Shown: one piece after another, positions 8,810-18,499 of the stretch | Numbering within the stretch: the first letter of the stretch is position 1 | How the letters are laid out: each line of letters begins with the position of its first letter | Assembly (NCBI GenBank): GCA_041984235.1 | Contig: JBHIYN010000006.1 | Span: 248,001 to 312,000 of the forward strand | Source of the DNA: JBHIYN01 sp041984235 | GTDB lineage: Bacteria > Pseudomonadota > Gammaproteobacteria > Ga0077536 | Direction: 5' to 3' | Length of the DNA: 64,000 bases | Position numbers and translations under genes: made by a program | The notes under the pieces: model-generated | What the model was told of the DNA's origin: nothing | Database searches by the model: none | Seen by the model: the letters and a program-made list of their open reading frames with translations, nothing else

Positions 8810-10657
8810 ATGAACAAGCCCGTGTCTTTCGTCGAGGACGGCAAGCTGACGATCCCCGGCCCCGACGTGCTCGGCTTCGATCCCGCCGAGCTGCGCCGCA
8901 GGTACGCCGAGGAACGCGATCGGCGCCTGCGCCCGGAAGGGGCCGCCCAGTACCAGCACATCGAGGGCGAGCTCGAGCACTACAACGACGATCCGCACAT
9001 CGCTGAGCGCATCGAGCGCGAGCCGGTACAGGAGACCATCGAGGTCGCCATCCTCGGCGGCGGCTTCGGCGGCATGCTGATGGCCGCGCGGCTGCAGGAG
9101 GCCGGCATCCGCGATTTCCGCATCATCGAGCGGGCGGGCGATTTCGGCGGCACGTGGTACTGGAACCGCTACCCCGGCGCGCAGTGTGACGTCGAGTCCT
9201 ACATCTACCTGCCGCTGCTCGAGGAGACCGGCTACATGCCGAAGGAGAAGTACTCCTTCCAGCCCGAGATCCTGGAACACGCGCAGCGCATCGGCCGCCA
9301 CTACGATCTCTACCCGCGCTCGTATTTCCAGACCCAGGTCAGGGAGCAGCGCTGGGACGCGAACGAGGACCGCTGGGTGGTCACCACCGATCGCGGTGAC
9401 GTGTTCCGCGCCCGCCACGTGGTCATCTCCAGCGGCTCGCTCAACCGGCCCAAGCTGCCCGGCCTGCCCGGGCTGAAGCAGTTCAAAGGCCACACCTTCC
9501 ACACCAGCCGCTGGGACTACGACTACACCGGCGGCTCGCCGCTCGGCAATCTCGACAAGCTCGGCGACAAGCGGGTCGGCATCATCGGCACCGGCGCGAC
9601 CGGCATCCAGTGCATTCCGCATCTCGGCAAGGCCGCGCAGCACCTCTACGTCTTCCAGCGCACGCCGTCCTCGATCGACCTGCGCCGCAACAGCCCGACC
9701 GATCCGCAGTGGTTCGCCGCGCAGAAACCCGGCTGGCAGGCCGAGCGCAACGACAACTTCACCAAGCTGCTGGTCGGCGTGCCGGTCGACGAGGACCTGG
9801 TCAACGACGGCTGGACCGAGATCTTCAAGTCGCTCGGCCAGCTGCAGGACAGCAGCGGCGCCGTGGATCTCGACGACGACGAGCTCAAGCTGCTCGGCGA
9901 GATCGTCGACTTCCAGCACGACAACCGCATCCGCCAGCGCGTCGAGGACGAGGTCAAGGATCCGCAGACCGCGGAGAAGCTCAAGCACTGGTATCGCCCG
10001 TGGTGCAAGCGTCCCTGCTTCAACGACGAGTACCTGCCGACCTTCAACCGCGACAACGTCACCCTGGTCGACACCAGCGACTTCGGCGGCGTCGAGCGCA
10101 TCACCGAGAACGGCGTGGTGGTCGGCGGTGTCGAGTACGCGCTCGACTGCCTCATCTTCGCGACCGGCTTCGAGGTCAGCCGCGCGACCTACACCCACCA
10201 GGCCGATCTCGAGATCATCGGCCGCGACGGCCTCAAGCTCGGCGATCACTGGGCCAACGGCATGCGCACCTACCAGGGCCTGATGGCGCACGGCTTCCCC
10301 AACTGCTACCACATGGGCTTCACCCAGACCGGCTACACGCCGAACTTCACCTACATGCTGAACAACCAGTCGCTGCACCTCGCGGCGCTGCTGGCCGAAG
10401 CGAAGGAGAAGGGTCTGAAGGCGCTGGAGCCGACCCGGAAGGCGGAAGAGGACTGGCTCGCCCTGGTCATGGCGCCCAATGCCATGACCGACTACCTCGC
10501 CAACTGCACGCCCGGCTACTACAACGCCGAGGGCAACGCCAAGGCCAACAACGACGGCTTCCTGCAGGGCCACTACCCGGAAGGCGGGCTGGCCTTCTAC
10601 GAGTGGCTGGCCGAGTGGCGCGCAGCGGGGGACTACGCGGGGCTCACGGTTCGCTGA
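8810..10657 (+). CDS. Type I Baeyer-Villiger flavin monooxygenase
   Basis: A 615-residue NADPH- and FAD-dependent monooxygenase that inserts oxygen next to a ketone, giving an ester or lactone. The FAD motif GGGFGG is near residue 82. The Baeyer-Villiger fingerprint FKGHTFHTSRWDY is at about residues 225-237, and the NADPH motif GTGATG follows. The GTWYWNRYPGAQCD segment is typical of cyclohexanone/steroid monooxygenases. A ribosome-binding site AGGAGAGG at 8797-8804 fixes the start at 8810; the frame is open further upstream but without coding character. Nearby oxygenases suggest cyclic ketone or steroid breakdown. The substrate is inferred only. Confidence 0.93.
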   Translation: MNKPVSFVEDGKLTIPGPDVLGFDPAELRRRYAEERDRRLRPEGAAQYQHIEGELEHYNDDPHIAERIEREPVQETIEVAILGGGFGGMLMAARLQEAGIRDFRIIERAGDFGGTWYWNRYPGAQCDVESYIYLPLLEETGYMPKEKYSFQPEILEHAQRIGRHYDLYPRSYFQTQVREQRWDANEDRWVVTTDRGDVFRARHVVISSGSLNRPKLPGLPGLKQFKGHTFHTSRWDYDYTGGSPLGNLDKLGDKRVGIIGTGATGIQCIPHLGKAAQHLYVFQRTPSSIDLRRNSPTDPQWFAAQKPGWQAERNDNFTKLLVGVPVDEDLVNDGWTEIFKSLGQLQDSSGAVDLDDDELKLLGEIVDFQHDNRIRQRVEDEVKDPQTAEKLKHWYRPWCKRPCFNDEYLPTFNRDNVTLVDTSDFGGVERITENGVVVGGVEYALDCLIFATGFEVSRATYTHQADLEIIGRDGLKLGDHWANGMRTYQGLMAHGFPNCYHMGFTQTGYTPNFTYMLNNQSLHLAALLAEAKEKGLKALEPTRKAEEDWLALVMAPNAMTDYLANCTPGYYNAEGNAKANNDGFLQGHYPEGGLAFYEWLAEWRAAGDYAGLTVR

Positions 10658-10670
10658 TTGATGATGCCGT

Positions 10671-10694
10671 AGCGCGGGGCGGATGCCCCGCGCT
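10671..10694. terminator. Hairpin between convergent genes
   Basis: A perfect 10-base inverted repeat (AGCGCGGGGC, loop GGAT, GCCCCGCGCT) sits between the stop of the monooxygenase and the stop of the convergent LysR gene. There is no T-tract on either side, so it is terminator-like rather than a canonical intrinsic terminator. Confidence 0.5.
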
Positions 10695-10702
10695 CGCGCG
10701 CG

Positions 10703-11692
10703 TCAGCCCTGCCGCCGGCGAGCCGCGGGCTGACGCCGCGTGCCGCCGCCGCGTTTACGTCGCGTGCGGGCCGGCAGAGCCGGTAGTTCGCTGCTCACCG
10801 TGACGATCTGCTCGCGCAGCCAGCGGTGGGTGGCGTCGTCATCGAAGTGCGGGTGCCAGTAGAGGTTGATTTCGAGCTCCGGGTAGTCGACCGGCGGCGT
10901 GACCAGCTTCAGGGGCACGCTCGCGCTCATGAAACGAGCCAGTCGCTCCTGCATGATCGCGACGCCGTTTGATTCCGAGACGATCATCGGCAACGCCATG
11001 TAATGCGGCGTCAGGATACGGTTGTGGTAGCGTACGCCCAGCTCGGCGAGATGCAGGGTCTCGTGGCTGTACAGCGCGCCCGGCGCCGCCGTGTAAGTGG
11101 CCTGCGGAATACGCACGAAGTCCTCGACCGGCATGCCGTCGAAGACCTGTTCGTTGTCCTGCGCGGCAACGCATACGTAGCGGTCGCGGAACAGTGGCGC
11201 GTGTGACAGGCGCGCCGTGTTGATGGCGCCCCTGGGTACGATGAACAGCTCCGTGTCGACGGCATGGCGGCCCTCCGTCATGAAGGGCCGGACGTCCATG
11301 AAGTACAGCGTGAGGTTGGGCGCCGACGCCTCCAGCCGTCTCATGAGGCCCCCGCCGAGCAGCCAGTCGATGTAGTCGGCGGTTGCAATCGTGAACTCCC
11401 GGCTCACCTTGCGCGGGTCGTCGAACTGCAGCTCGAGTGTCTCGTTGATCTGCGTGACGATGGCACGGATTCGCGGCGCGAGGTCCTCGGCGCGTGCGGT
11501 CGGCTGCATCTCGCGCCCGTTCCACACGAACAGCGGATCGTCGAAAGCGCTGCGCAGGCGCTCCAGGGCGAGGCTTACCGCGGACTGCGTGCGGTGCACG
11601 CGGCGCGCCGCGCGGGTCACGCTGCGTTCGGCCCACAGCACGTCGAAGACCACCAGCAGGTTCAGATCGAGGTTACGGAGCAGGCCGGCCAC
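10703..11692 (-). CDS. LysR-family transcriptional regulator (NodD/LinR-like)
   Basis: A 329-residue LysR regulator. The N-terminal winged helix (LLVVFDVLWAERSVTRAARRVHRTQSAVSLALERLR) is followed by a two-lobed effector domain. The subtype resembles NodD/LinR-type activators of aromatic pathways (FTIATADYIDWLL). The C-terminus has a basic tail rich in Arg. The start codon is probably GTG at 11692. It is divergent from the extradiol dioxygenase operon and is its likely regulator, with a T-N11-A-type palindrome in between. Confidence 0.92.
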   Translation of the reverse strand: MAGLLRNLDLNLLVVFDVLWAERSVTRAARRVHRTQSAVSLALERLRSAFDDPLFVWNGREMQPTARAEDLAPRIRAIVTQINETLELQFDDPRKVSREFTIATADYIDWLLGGGLMRRLEASAPNLTLYFMDVRPFMTEGRHAVDTELFIVPRGAINTARLSHAPLFRDRYVCVAAQDNEQVFDGMPVEDFVRIPQATYTAAPGALYSHETLHLAELGVRYHNRILTPHYMALPMIVSESNGVAIMQERLARFMSASVPLKLVTPPVDYPELEINLYWHPHFDDDATHRWLREQIVTVSSELPALPARTRRKRGGGTRRQPAARRRQG

Positions 11693-11719
11693 AGCAGCAG
11701 TAATTAGCTTCGTTAATAG

Positions 11720-11738
11720 TTCATATTCTCACTATGAA
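11720..11738. promoter_or_regulatory. Candidate LysR operator
   Basis: Inverted repeat TTCATA-N7-TATGAA in the AT-rich gap between the divergent LysR gene and the dioxygenase operon. It has the T-N11-A form and the position expected of a LysR box. Not tested. Confidence 0.5.
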
Positions 11739-11949
11739 TTGGAATCATACTTCACGGCGCCCTAGTATGCCCACGGTCTCTCGGTGCCGGTGTCGGCGCT
11801 GAAGGACGACTCGAGGGGAGCCAGGGCCGTTGGCCCGCACACATCCGTCCGTACGAACGCCACCGCCTGGCCCCGCGCTCCGCGCCTGCCCGCATGTCCG
11901 GCAGGCACACGCTTCGCTGCATCGCAGCGCCTACAGGGGAGAACCGGCG

Positions 11950-12846
11950 ATGAACGGTATTACGGAACTCGGCTATCTCGGCATCGAGGCCTCGGACCTC
12001 GCGGCCTGGGAGCACTTTGCGATCGACGTCCTGGGCCTGATGCGGGGCGACCCTGGCAACGGCGGCCTCACCCTGCGCCTCGATGACCGCGCCCACCGCC
12101 TGATTGTCTCGGCCGGCCCGGCGGACGACATGCAGTTCGTGGGCTACGACTGCGGCAACGACGCCACGCTGGACGCGGTCGCCGGGCGCCTGCGTGCCGG
12201 CGGCATTGAAGTCGAGGACTGCGGCGCCGACCTCGCCGCCGCGCGCCGCGTGCGACGCCTCCTGGCCACGCACGACCCGGCCGGGAACCGGGTCGAGCTC
12301 TACGTCGATCTCGAGCGCGCCGGCACCCCGTTTCGTTCCGAGCTCGTCCCGTCCGGCTTCCACACCACGGTCGGCGGCGCCGGCCACGCGTTCCTGCCGG
12401 CGGCCGAGCGCCAGCCGATGCTCGACTTCTACGGGCTGCTCGGCTTCCGCCTCAGCGACTTCATCGTCGAAGAGGTGGCGCCCGGCGTCGTGGTGGACGC
12501 CGCCTTCATGCACTGCAACGGCCGCCATCACACGATTGCCTTCGCGGCAATGCCGGTGCCGAAGAAGATGCACCACTTCATGATCGAAGCCAACGATCGC
12601 GTCGACGTGGGTCGCGCCTACGACCGCGTGCTGAATGCCGGCATTCCGCTCGAGCTGACGCTGGGCATGCACCCCAACGACCACATGTTCTCCTTCTACG
12701 TGACGACGCCCTCCGGCTTTGCGATCGAGTTCGGCGCGGGCGGCCGCCTGATCGAGAACGAAGACACCTGGGAAGTGGTGACCTACGACCGCCTGAGCAC
12801 CTGGGGCCACAAGCCACCGGCGCGGCTGATCGAAGCGCTGTCCTGA
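11950..12846 (+). CDS. Type I extradiol (meta-cleavage) dioxygenase, VOC superfamily
   Basis: A 298-residue two-module vicinal-oxygen-chelate dioxygenase of the BphC/HsaC type that opens catechols next to the hydroxyls using Fe(II). The N-terminal module (LGYLGIEASDLAAWEHFA) is degenerate. The C-terminal module holds the probable metal ligands: His in VGGAGHAFL, His in KKMHHFMIE and Glu in GFAIEFG. The start at 11950 is the first Met that begins the domain. It is the first gene of a three-gene operon with a ring-fission-product hydrolase and a flavin monooxygenase, matching hsaA/C/D-like logic from steroid A/B-ring degradation. The substrate is inferred. Confidence 0.9.
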   Translation: MNGITELGYLGIEASDLAAWEHFAIDVLGLMRGDPGNGGLTLRLDDRAHRLIVSAGPADDMQFVGYDCGNDATLDAVAGRLRAGGIEVEDCGADLAAARRVRRLLATHDPAGNRVELYVDLERAGTPFRSELVPSGFHTTVGGAGHAFLPAAERQPMLDFYGLLGFRLSDFIVEEVAPGVVVDAAFMHCNGRHHTIAFAAMPVPKKMHHFMIEANDRVDVGRAYDRVLNAGIPLELTLGMHPNDHMFSFYVTTPSGFAIEFGAGGRLIENEDTWEVVTYDRLSTWGHKPPARLIEALS

Positions 12847-12896
12847 GCGCGCATGACGGTCGACCGCACCGCGAACCGGAACGAGGAGATACACGA

Positions 12897-13742
12897 GTGA
12901 CCACCCTGAGCAAAGAATCGACCAGCCGCACCGTTCGCACGCGCGACTGGAACATCCACTACCACGAAGCCGGCAGCGGTCATCCGCTGATCCTGCTGCA
13001 CGGATCGGGACCCGGCGCCACCGGCTGGAGCAATTTCGGCGGCAACCTGCCCGGACTCGCCGAGCACTTCCACGTCCTGGCCGTCGACATGCCCGGCTGG
13101 GGCGCCTCGGATCCCTGCCCCGTCGAGCGCCTCGACCACGTTGACGCCACGCTGCAGTTCATGGACGCACTGGGCCTGGACAAGGCTGCCCTGATCGGCA
13201 ACTCCATGGGCGGCATTACCGCCGTGCGCCTGGCCGCCGAGCATCCCGAACGCGTTTCGCACCTCATCACCATGGGCGCCGCGCTCAATCGCAGCCCGCG
13301 CCTGTTCGGCGCCGGCGACGGCCCGACCGAAGGGCTCAAGGTGTTGTTCGAGGCCTACCGCACGCCGACGACCGAGACCATGATGCGCCTGGTCGAGATC
13401 ATGTGCTTCGACAAGAAGCACGCCACCGAGGACCTCTGCCGGCAGCGCGCCGAGGCCGCCGCCGCCGTGCCCGAGCACCTGCAGAACGCCCTCGCGGGGC
13501 TGCCGAAGGGCTGGCCCGCACCGCGCTTTGCGAGCCTCGAGGACATTGCACGTATCAGCGCGCCGTCACTGCTGATCCACGGTCGCGACGATCGCGTGGT
13601 GCACTGGGAGAACACGCTGCACCTCGTCGCGAACATTCCCGATTCGCGCATGGTCCTGATCAACCGCTGCGGACACTGGGCGATGATCGAGCGCGCCGCC
13701 GAGTTCGAGCGGCTGGTCGTCGATTTCGTGGTCAACAACTGA
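12897..13742 (+). CDS. Alpha/beta hydrolase, meta-cleavage product hydrolase-like
   Basis: A 281-residue hydrolase of the BphD/HsaD/MhpC family that cleaves the C-C bond of ring-fission products. It shows the oxyanion region HGSGPGATGW, the nucleophile elbow GNSMGG, the acid in HGRDDRVV and the His in NRCGHWAMIE, so the triad is complete. The start is GTG at 12897, behind GAGGAGAT. The gap to the dioxygenase is 50 bases and to the next gene 10 bases, so the three genes are an operon. Confidence 0.92.
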   Translation: MTTLSKESTSRTVRTRDWNIHYHEAGSGHPLILLHGSGPGATGWSNFGGNLPGLAEHFHVLAVDMPGWGASDPCPVERLDHVDATLQFMDALGLDKAALIGNSMGGITAVRLAAEHPERVSHLITMGAALNRSPRLFGAGDGPTEGLKVLFEAYRTPTTETMMRLVEIMCFDKKHATEDLCRQRAEAAAAVPEHLQNALAGLPKGWPAPRFASLEDIARISAPSLLIHGRDDRVVHWENTLHLVANIPDSRMVLINRCGHWAMIERAAEFERLVVDFVVNN

Positions 13743-13752
13743 GGATCCGCAC

Positions 13753-14922
13753 GTGCACGACTCAGTCAGCTTCATCGAAGACTCGGCGCAGGATCTGCGC
13801 GACGAACACGGCCCCTGCGATACTGCAGGCCAGCTCACCGCCCGGGCGGCGCAGATCCTGCGCGAATCCAACGGCATGCGCCTGCTGCAGAGCAGGCGCC
13901 ACGACGGATTCGAGGCCGACCTGACCGATTTCTATGCCTGGGTGCGCACCGCTGCCCGCTACAACCCGTCGGCGGGCTTGGTCGCGGGGGTCGTCGGCGT
14001 GCACCCGTGGGAGATCGCCCTGTGCGATCCGCAGCTGCAGGAAGAAATCTACGGCGAGGACTCCTCGACCTGGGTTGCCTCGCCGTACGCACCGTTCGGG
14101 CATGCCATGCCGACCGACGGCGGTTTCCTGCTGACCGGCGAATGGCCGTACTCCACCGGGACCGACCAGTGCGACTGGGCGGTGCTGGGCGGGATGGTGA
14201 CCGATGCGGACGGCGAGGTTCCGATGCCGCCGGACGTGCAGCACTTCTTCCTGCCTCGCAGCGACTACGAGATCGTCGAGGGCTCGTGGAACGTCATGGG
14301 CCTCTCGGGCACCGGCAGCAAGAACGTGAAAGTGACCAATGCCTTCGTCCCCGACTATCGCATCGTCGGCCACGTCGCCATGTGCGACAGCGAGTATCGG
14401 CACCGGCAGCCGGATTCCCCGATGTACCATCTGCCGTTTGGAGGCGTGTTCTCCGCGGCGATCACCTCGGCCACCTTCGGCATCGCGCGCGGCACACTCG
14501 ACGCCTATCGCGAGCAGCTCAAGTCGCGCGTATCGGTATCAGGCGTGGTCGGCAAGAGCGATCCGTTCCAGCAGGCCGCCCTGGCCGAAGCCGAAGCCGA
14601 TCTCGCGGCCGGAATCTCGCACCTCGACGTCATGAGCATGGACATGCTGGAGCAGGCCCGGCGCGGCAACCCGATGACGCTCACCATGCGTCTCGATTTC
14701 CGGCGCAACCAGGTGCGCGCGGTCCAGCGCGTGCTGGAGTCGGTCGACCGCCTGCTCTCGCGTGCCGGCTCCTCGGCGGTGTGGACGACGCGGCCGATCG
14801 AGCGCTTCTGGCGCGATCTGCGCACCGCTGCGACCCACGTGTGCAACGTCACCGACGTCATCTACCCGGCCTGGGCCAATCACGAGTTCACCCTCGGCAA
14901 CGAGATCAACGCCTTCTATTGA
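13753..14922 (+). CDS. Flavin-dependent monooxygenase, HsaA/HpaH-like oxygenase subunit
   Basis: A 389-residue protein with the acyl-CoA dehydrogenase fold used by two-component flavin hydroxylases such as HsaA and the C2 subunit of hydroxyphenylacetate hydroxylase. It contains the STGTDQCDWAVLGG and MGLSGTGSKNVKV segments typical of this group. The start is GTG at 13753. It would hydroxylate a phenol to the catechol cleaved by the first gene of the operon. The flavin reductase partner (HsaB-like) is not in the window and must be supplied elsewhere. Confidence 0.88.
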   Translation: MHDSVSFIEDSAQDLRDEHGPCDTAGQLTARAAQILRESNGMRLLQSRRHDGFEADLTDFYAWVRTAARYNPSAGLVAGVVGVHPWEIALCDPQLQEEIYGEDSSTWVASPYAPFGHAMPTDGGFLLTGEWPYSTGTDQCDWAVLGGMVTDADGEVPMPPDVQHFFLPRSDYEIVEGSWNVMGLSGTGSKNVKVTNAFVPDYRIVGHVAMCDSEYRHRQPDSPMYHLPFGGVFSAAITSATFGIARGTLDAYREQLKSRVSVSGVVGKSDPFQQAALAEAEADLAAGISHLDVMSMDMLEQARRGNPMTLTMRLDFRRNQVRAVQRVLESVDRLLSRAGSSAVWTTRPIERFWRDLRTAATHVCNVTDVIYPAWANHEFTLGNEINAFY

Positions 14923-15323
14923 GGACGATGTCCCGGCCAGCGGGCATCCGGTACAGGCCGGGACCTCCGCGACGAAGCGCGCACTGGCAGGTGCCGCGGG
15001 TTCGACGCACAGGTCATCCGGAAACGTAGCCTCGTCCGGTCAGGCAGGCAGGTGGAGAACGCACGAACGCAGGCCCCGTTCTCGCCCGCGCCCTGCGTCA
15101 TGACGGTGCTGGTTCACGCCTGGCTTTGTCCAGGGATGCCGGCGAGGGCGCCGACCCCGGCACCGACCGCCGCGGAACCGCGCAGGCCGTAGACTATCGC
15201 CCAGGGGACCCGTCGACCGTCGCCCTCAACAAAGCCGAGTGCCGCTCACGATGGCCCCCGGTGCGGCGCCGGCACCCCCGCACCGGGGACCCGGGTCGGA
15301 CAATCCGGGAGGAAACGAACCAC
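14923..15323. other. Intergenic gap with no recognised feature
   Basis: About 400 GC-rich bases between the HsaA-like gene and the carotenoid oxygenase. Only arginine/proline-rich shadow reading frames are present. I see no RNA, terminator with T-tract or clear repeat. A GGGAGGAAA ribosome-binding site at its right end belongs to the next gene. Confidence 0.5.
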
Positions 15324-16784
15324 ATGGAACCCACACCGGCGCCGAGCGCCTTTCCCGATACGCCGACCTTCACCGGCTACAACACCCCCACGCTGGAGGA
15401 GATCGACGCCCCGGATCTCGAGATCGTCGGCGAGATGCCGGCCGAGCTGCGCGGGGACTTCTACCGCTGTGGCCCCGACCCGCGCTACCCGCCGCGGCTG
15501 GGCGACGACGTCTACATCAACGGCGACGGCATGATCGGGCAGTTCCGACTCGGCGACGGCCGCGCGGACTACCGCTGCCGCTACGTCAGGACCGAGAAAT
15601 TCCTCGCCGAGGAACGCGCCGGCAAGGCCCTGTTCGGCGCCTACCGCAATCCCTTCACCGACGATGCCAGCGTCAGCGGCGTCGACCGCAGCACCGCCAA
15701 CACCGCCGCGTTCTTTCACGCCGGCAGGCTGTTCGCCCTGAAGGAGGACGGCCTGCCGTACCGGATCGACCCCGGCTCGCTGCAGACCCTGGGACGCCAC
15801 GACTTTGGCGGACGCCTGCGCTCACTCACGGTCACGGCGCACCCGAAGCTCGATGCGAGCACCGGCGAATGGATGTTCTTCGGCTACGAGGCCGATGGCC
15901 TGGCCTCGCCGCGGGTCGCCTATGCGATCGCGGATGCGGACGGCCAGCTCGTGCAGGAGCAATGGTTCTCCGCGCCCTACCCGGCCATGCAGCACGATTT
16001 CGCGGTCACCCGCGACTACGTGATCTTCCTCGTCTTCCCGACCACCGCCGACATCGAGCGCATGCGCGCGGGCGGCGACCACTGGGCCTGGCAGGACGAC
16101 CTGCCGGCCTGGCTCGGCCTCATGCCGCGCAACGGCGCGGTCGAGGACATCCGCTGGCGCCGCTATCCGGCCGCGTCGTCGTTTCACGTCGCCAACGCGT
16201 TCAACGACGGCAGCACCGTCTGCATCGACCTGCTGATGTCGAAGCGCAACGGGTTTCCCTACATCCGCAACGCGGACGGCAGCGCACCCGAGCTGGCCGA
16301 CCTGCTGCCGTTCCCGACCCGCCTCACGCTCGACGCGGCGAATCCGGAAGGCGCCGTCGAGACCACCCGGCTGAGCCCGATCCCGGGCGAGCTGCCGATG
16401 ATCGACCGCCGGCTCAGCACCACGCAGCACCGCACGATTTACTACGGCGGCATCAGCCCCGAGCTACCGCCGTGCATCACCGGCCCGGTGGGGCCGGGCT
16501 TCAACACGCTGGTCAGCGTCGATACCGGGAGCGGCAGGCTTGCCACCTTCAGCCAGGGCCCGAACCGCACCTTCCAGGAACCCCAGTTCGTCGGCTCGGC
16601 AGAGCGGCCGGGCGGTTACCTCGTGGTGGTCTCCGATCACCACGACACCAGCGACGCGCGCCTGCTGATCCTGCCGGCCGACGACATCGCGGCCGGCCCG
16701 CTGGCCGAGGTCGTGGTGCCGTTCCGGCTGCGCGCGACCTTCCATGGCTGCTGGGTGGCCGCGGGCGCGCGCCATGGCGTGTGA
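15324..16784 (+). CDS. Carotenoid-cleavage / lignostilbene dioxygenase family protein
   Basis: A 486-residue member of the RPE65/CCO family, non-haem Fe(II) enzymes that cleave a conjugated C=C bond. Four candidate iron-binding His are visible in the expected order: TAHPKLD, MQHDFAV, SSFHVANAF and TFHGCWV. The GDFYRCGPDPRYPP and GDGMIGQFRL segments match the family N-terminus. The start at 15324 follows GGGAGGAAA; the open frame to 15126 lacks coding character. The surrounding aromatic catabolic genes make a stilbene- or lignin-dimer-type substrate as likely as a carotenoid. Confidence 0.92.
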   Translation: MEPTPAPSAFPDTPTFTGYNTPTLEEIDAPDLEIVGEMPAELRGDFYRCGPDPRYPPRLGDDVYINGDGMIGQFRLGDGRADYRCRYVRTEKFLAEERAGKALFGAYRNPFTDDASVSGVDRSTANTAAFFHAGRLFALKEDGLPYRIDPGSLQTLGRHDFGGRLRSLTVTAHPKLDASTGEWMFFGYEADGLASPRVAYAIADADGQLVQEQWFSAPYPAMQHDFAVTRDYVIFLVFPTTADIERMRAGGDHWAWQDDLPAWLGLMPRNGAVEDIRWRRYPAASSFHVANAFNDGSTVCIDLLMSKRNGFPYIRNADGSAPELADLLPFPTRLTLDAANPEGAVETTRLSPIPGELPMIDRRLSTTQHRTIYYGGISPELPPCITGPVGPGFNTLVSVDTGSGRLATFSQGPNRTFQEPQFVGSAERPGGYLVVVSDHHDTSDARLLILPADDIAAGPLAEVVVPFRLRATFHGCWVAAGARHGV

Positions 16785-16942
16785 GCAGACGCAGCGGAAC
16801 ATGATCACGCGGCCGTCCGGGTCCGGATTGGAACACCGCACGCCCCGCTCATAGTCTTCAGCGCAGCCGCCAGCGGGAACCCGCGCTCCTGTTATGGTGT
16901 GAGTTCACGCTGACCGGGCATTGACCGAGGGAGGGCACGCCA

Positions 16943-18310
16943 ATGCCGATTGAAGCCGATTACCTGGTCGTCGGGGCCGGCGCCATGGGCATGGCCTTCA
17001 CCGACGTCATCCTCAACGAGACCGATGCGACCGTGGCGCTGGTCGACCGCCTGCATGCGCCGGGCGGACACTGGAACAAGGCCTACCCGTTCGTGCGCCT
17101 GCACCAGCCCTCCGCCTTCTACGGCGTGAACTCGCGCCGCCTCGGCAACGACACCATCGACCGCGAAGGCTGGAACGCCGGGCTCTACGAGCTCGCGACC
17201 AACGGCGAAGTGTGTGCGTACTTCGATCACGTCATGCGCGAGCAGTTCCTGCCGTCAGGACGCGTGCACTACCTGCCGATGTCGAATCACCTCGGCGGGG
17301 GACGCATCGAATCGTTGCTGACGGGCGCGGAGTCGCAGGTTGCGTCGCGCCGGATCGTCGATGCGACCTTCATGAACGTGAGGGTGCCTTCGATGCGCCC
17401 GCCGCCGTTCGAAGTCGACCCGGCGGCGACCTGCCTGCCGCTCAACGCACTGCCCGACTGCGCGGCGGACTACTCGGACTTCGTCGTCGTCGGTGCCGGC
17501 AAGACCGGGTTCGATGCCTGCCTCTTCCTGCTCCGGCATGGCGTCGACCCGGACTCGATACGCTGGATCATGCCGCGCGACTCGTGGCTGCTGAACCGCG
17601 CCAGCATCCAGGCCCTGGATCTGTTCGAGGACTGCATGCTGCACTGGTTCGCCGATACCTTCACCGCCATCGCCGGCGCGGCGTCACTCACGGACGCCTA
17701 CCTGCGCGTCGAGCACGCCGGCCAGCTGCTGCGCCTCGACCCGGACGTAGAGCCGACGATGTACCGCTGCTGCACCGTGACCGAGGCCGAGCTCGAGCAG
17801 GTGCGGCGGATCAGGAACGTGGTGCGGCAGGGCCGCGTCCAACGCATCGAAGCGGATCGCGCCGTCCTCGACGGCGGCGAGCTGCCGTACGGTCCCGGCA
17901 CGCTGTTCGTCGACTGCACCGCCGACGGCCTCGCGCGGCGTCCGCCGCAACCGGTGTTCGCGGGCGAGACCATCACGCTGCAATCCGTGCGCACCTGCCA
18001 GCAGGTCTTCAGCGCGGCATTCATCGCGCACGTGGAGGCGGCCTACGACGACGAGGCGCTCAAGAACGAGCTCGCCACCCCGGTCCCGCACCCCGATTCG
18101 GCACGCGACTTCCTGACCAACATCGTCGCGGATCTCGTCAACACGGCGCGCTGGGCGGAAGACGAGGATCTCACCGAGTGGCTGGTGAATGCGCGGCTGG
18201 ATGCGTTCTCGCGGCCCGGTGAGCCGAGCGCACGCGAGGTCGAGTTGCGCGAACGGATTGTCGAGGATGGGGGGCGTGCGGCGGAGAGGATCGGGGAGCT
18301 TTTGGAGTGA
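16943..18310 (+). CDS. FAD/NAD(P)-binding oxidoreductase of unknown substrate
   Basis: A 455-residue protein with an N-terminal dinucleotide motif (LVVGAGAMGMAF) and a second one near residue 180 (VVVGAGKTGFDACLFL), as in pyridine-nucleotide-disulfide or flavin monooxygenase-type proteins. GGHWNKAYPFVRLHQP resembles the flavin-adjacent loop of such enzymes. No Baeyer-Villiger fingerprint is present. A GGGAGGG site precedes the ATG. It ends the catabolic region, and its last codons abut the lower-GC island. Exact reaction unknown. Confidence 0.75.
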   Translation: MPIEADYLVVGAGAMGMAFTDVILNETDATVALVDRLHAPGGHWNKAYPFVRLHQPSAFYGVNSRRLGNDTIDREGWNAGLYELATNGEVCAYFDHVMREQFLPSGRVHYLPMSNHLGGGRIESLLTGAESQVASRRIVDATFMNVRVPSMRPPPFEVDPAATCLPLNALPDCAADYSDFVVVGAGKTGFDACLFLLRHGVDPDSIRWIMPRDSWLLNRASIQALDLFEDCMLHWFADTFTAIAGAASLTDAYLRVEHAGQLLRLDPDVEPTMYRCCTVTEAELEQVRRIRNVVRQGRVQRIEADRAVLDGGELPYGPGTLFVDCTADGLARRPPQPVFAGETITLQSVRTCQQVFSAAFIAHVEAAYDDEALKNELATPVPHPDSARDFLTNIVADLVNTARWAEDEDLTEWLVNARLDAFSRPGEPSAREVELRERIVEDGGRAAERIGELLE

Positions 18311-18499
18311 GGAGTATTAGGTTGCGCTGAGGCGGTCCCGTAAGCTCCGCCTGCTGCGGTCTCCACTTGATTTTGTATTCAACCCGTAAGCTCCCCCGTC
18401 AATGACACAGTTCAAGAGTGGAGTTTCCGGCGTTTTGACGTTGGCCCCGTTCTGAGACCGATCATTACTGGACTTTGGTAGCTTCCGAGGGCCGTTTTC

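Noticed and set aside
18280..18289. Ten-base match to the tRNA-Ser end as attachment site
   Set aside because: It lies in the coding end of the FAD gene and is too short to be called an att site without comparison to relatives; mentioned only as a hint.
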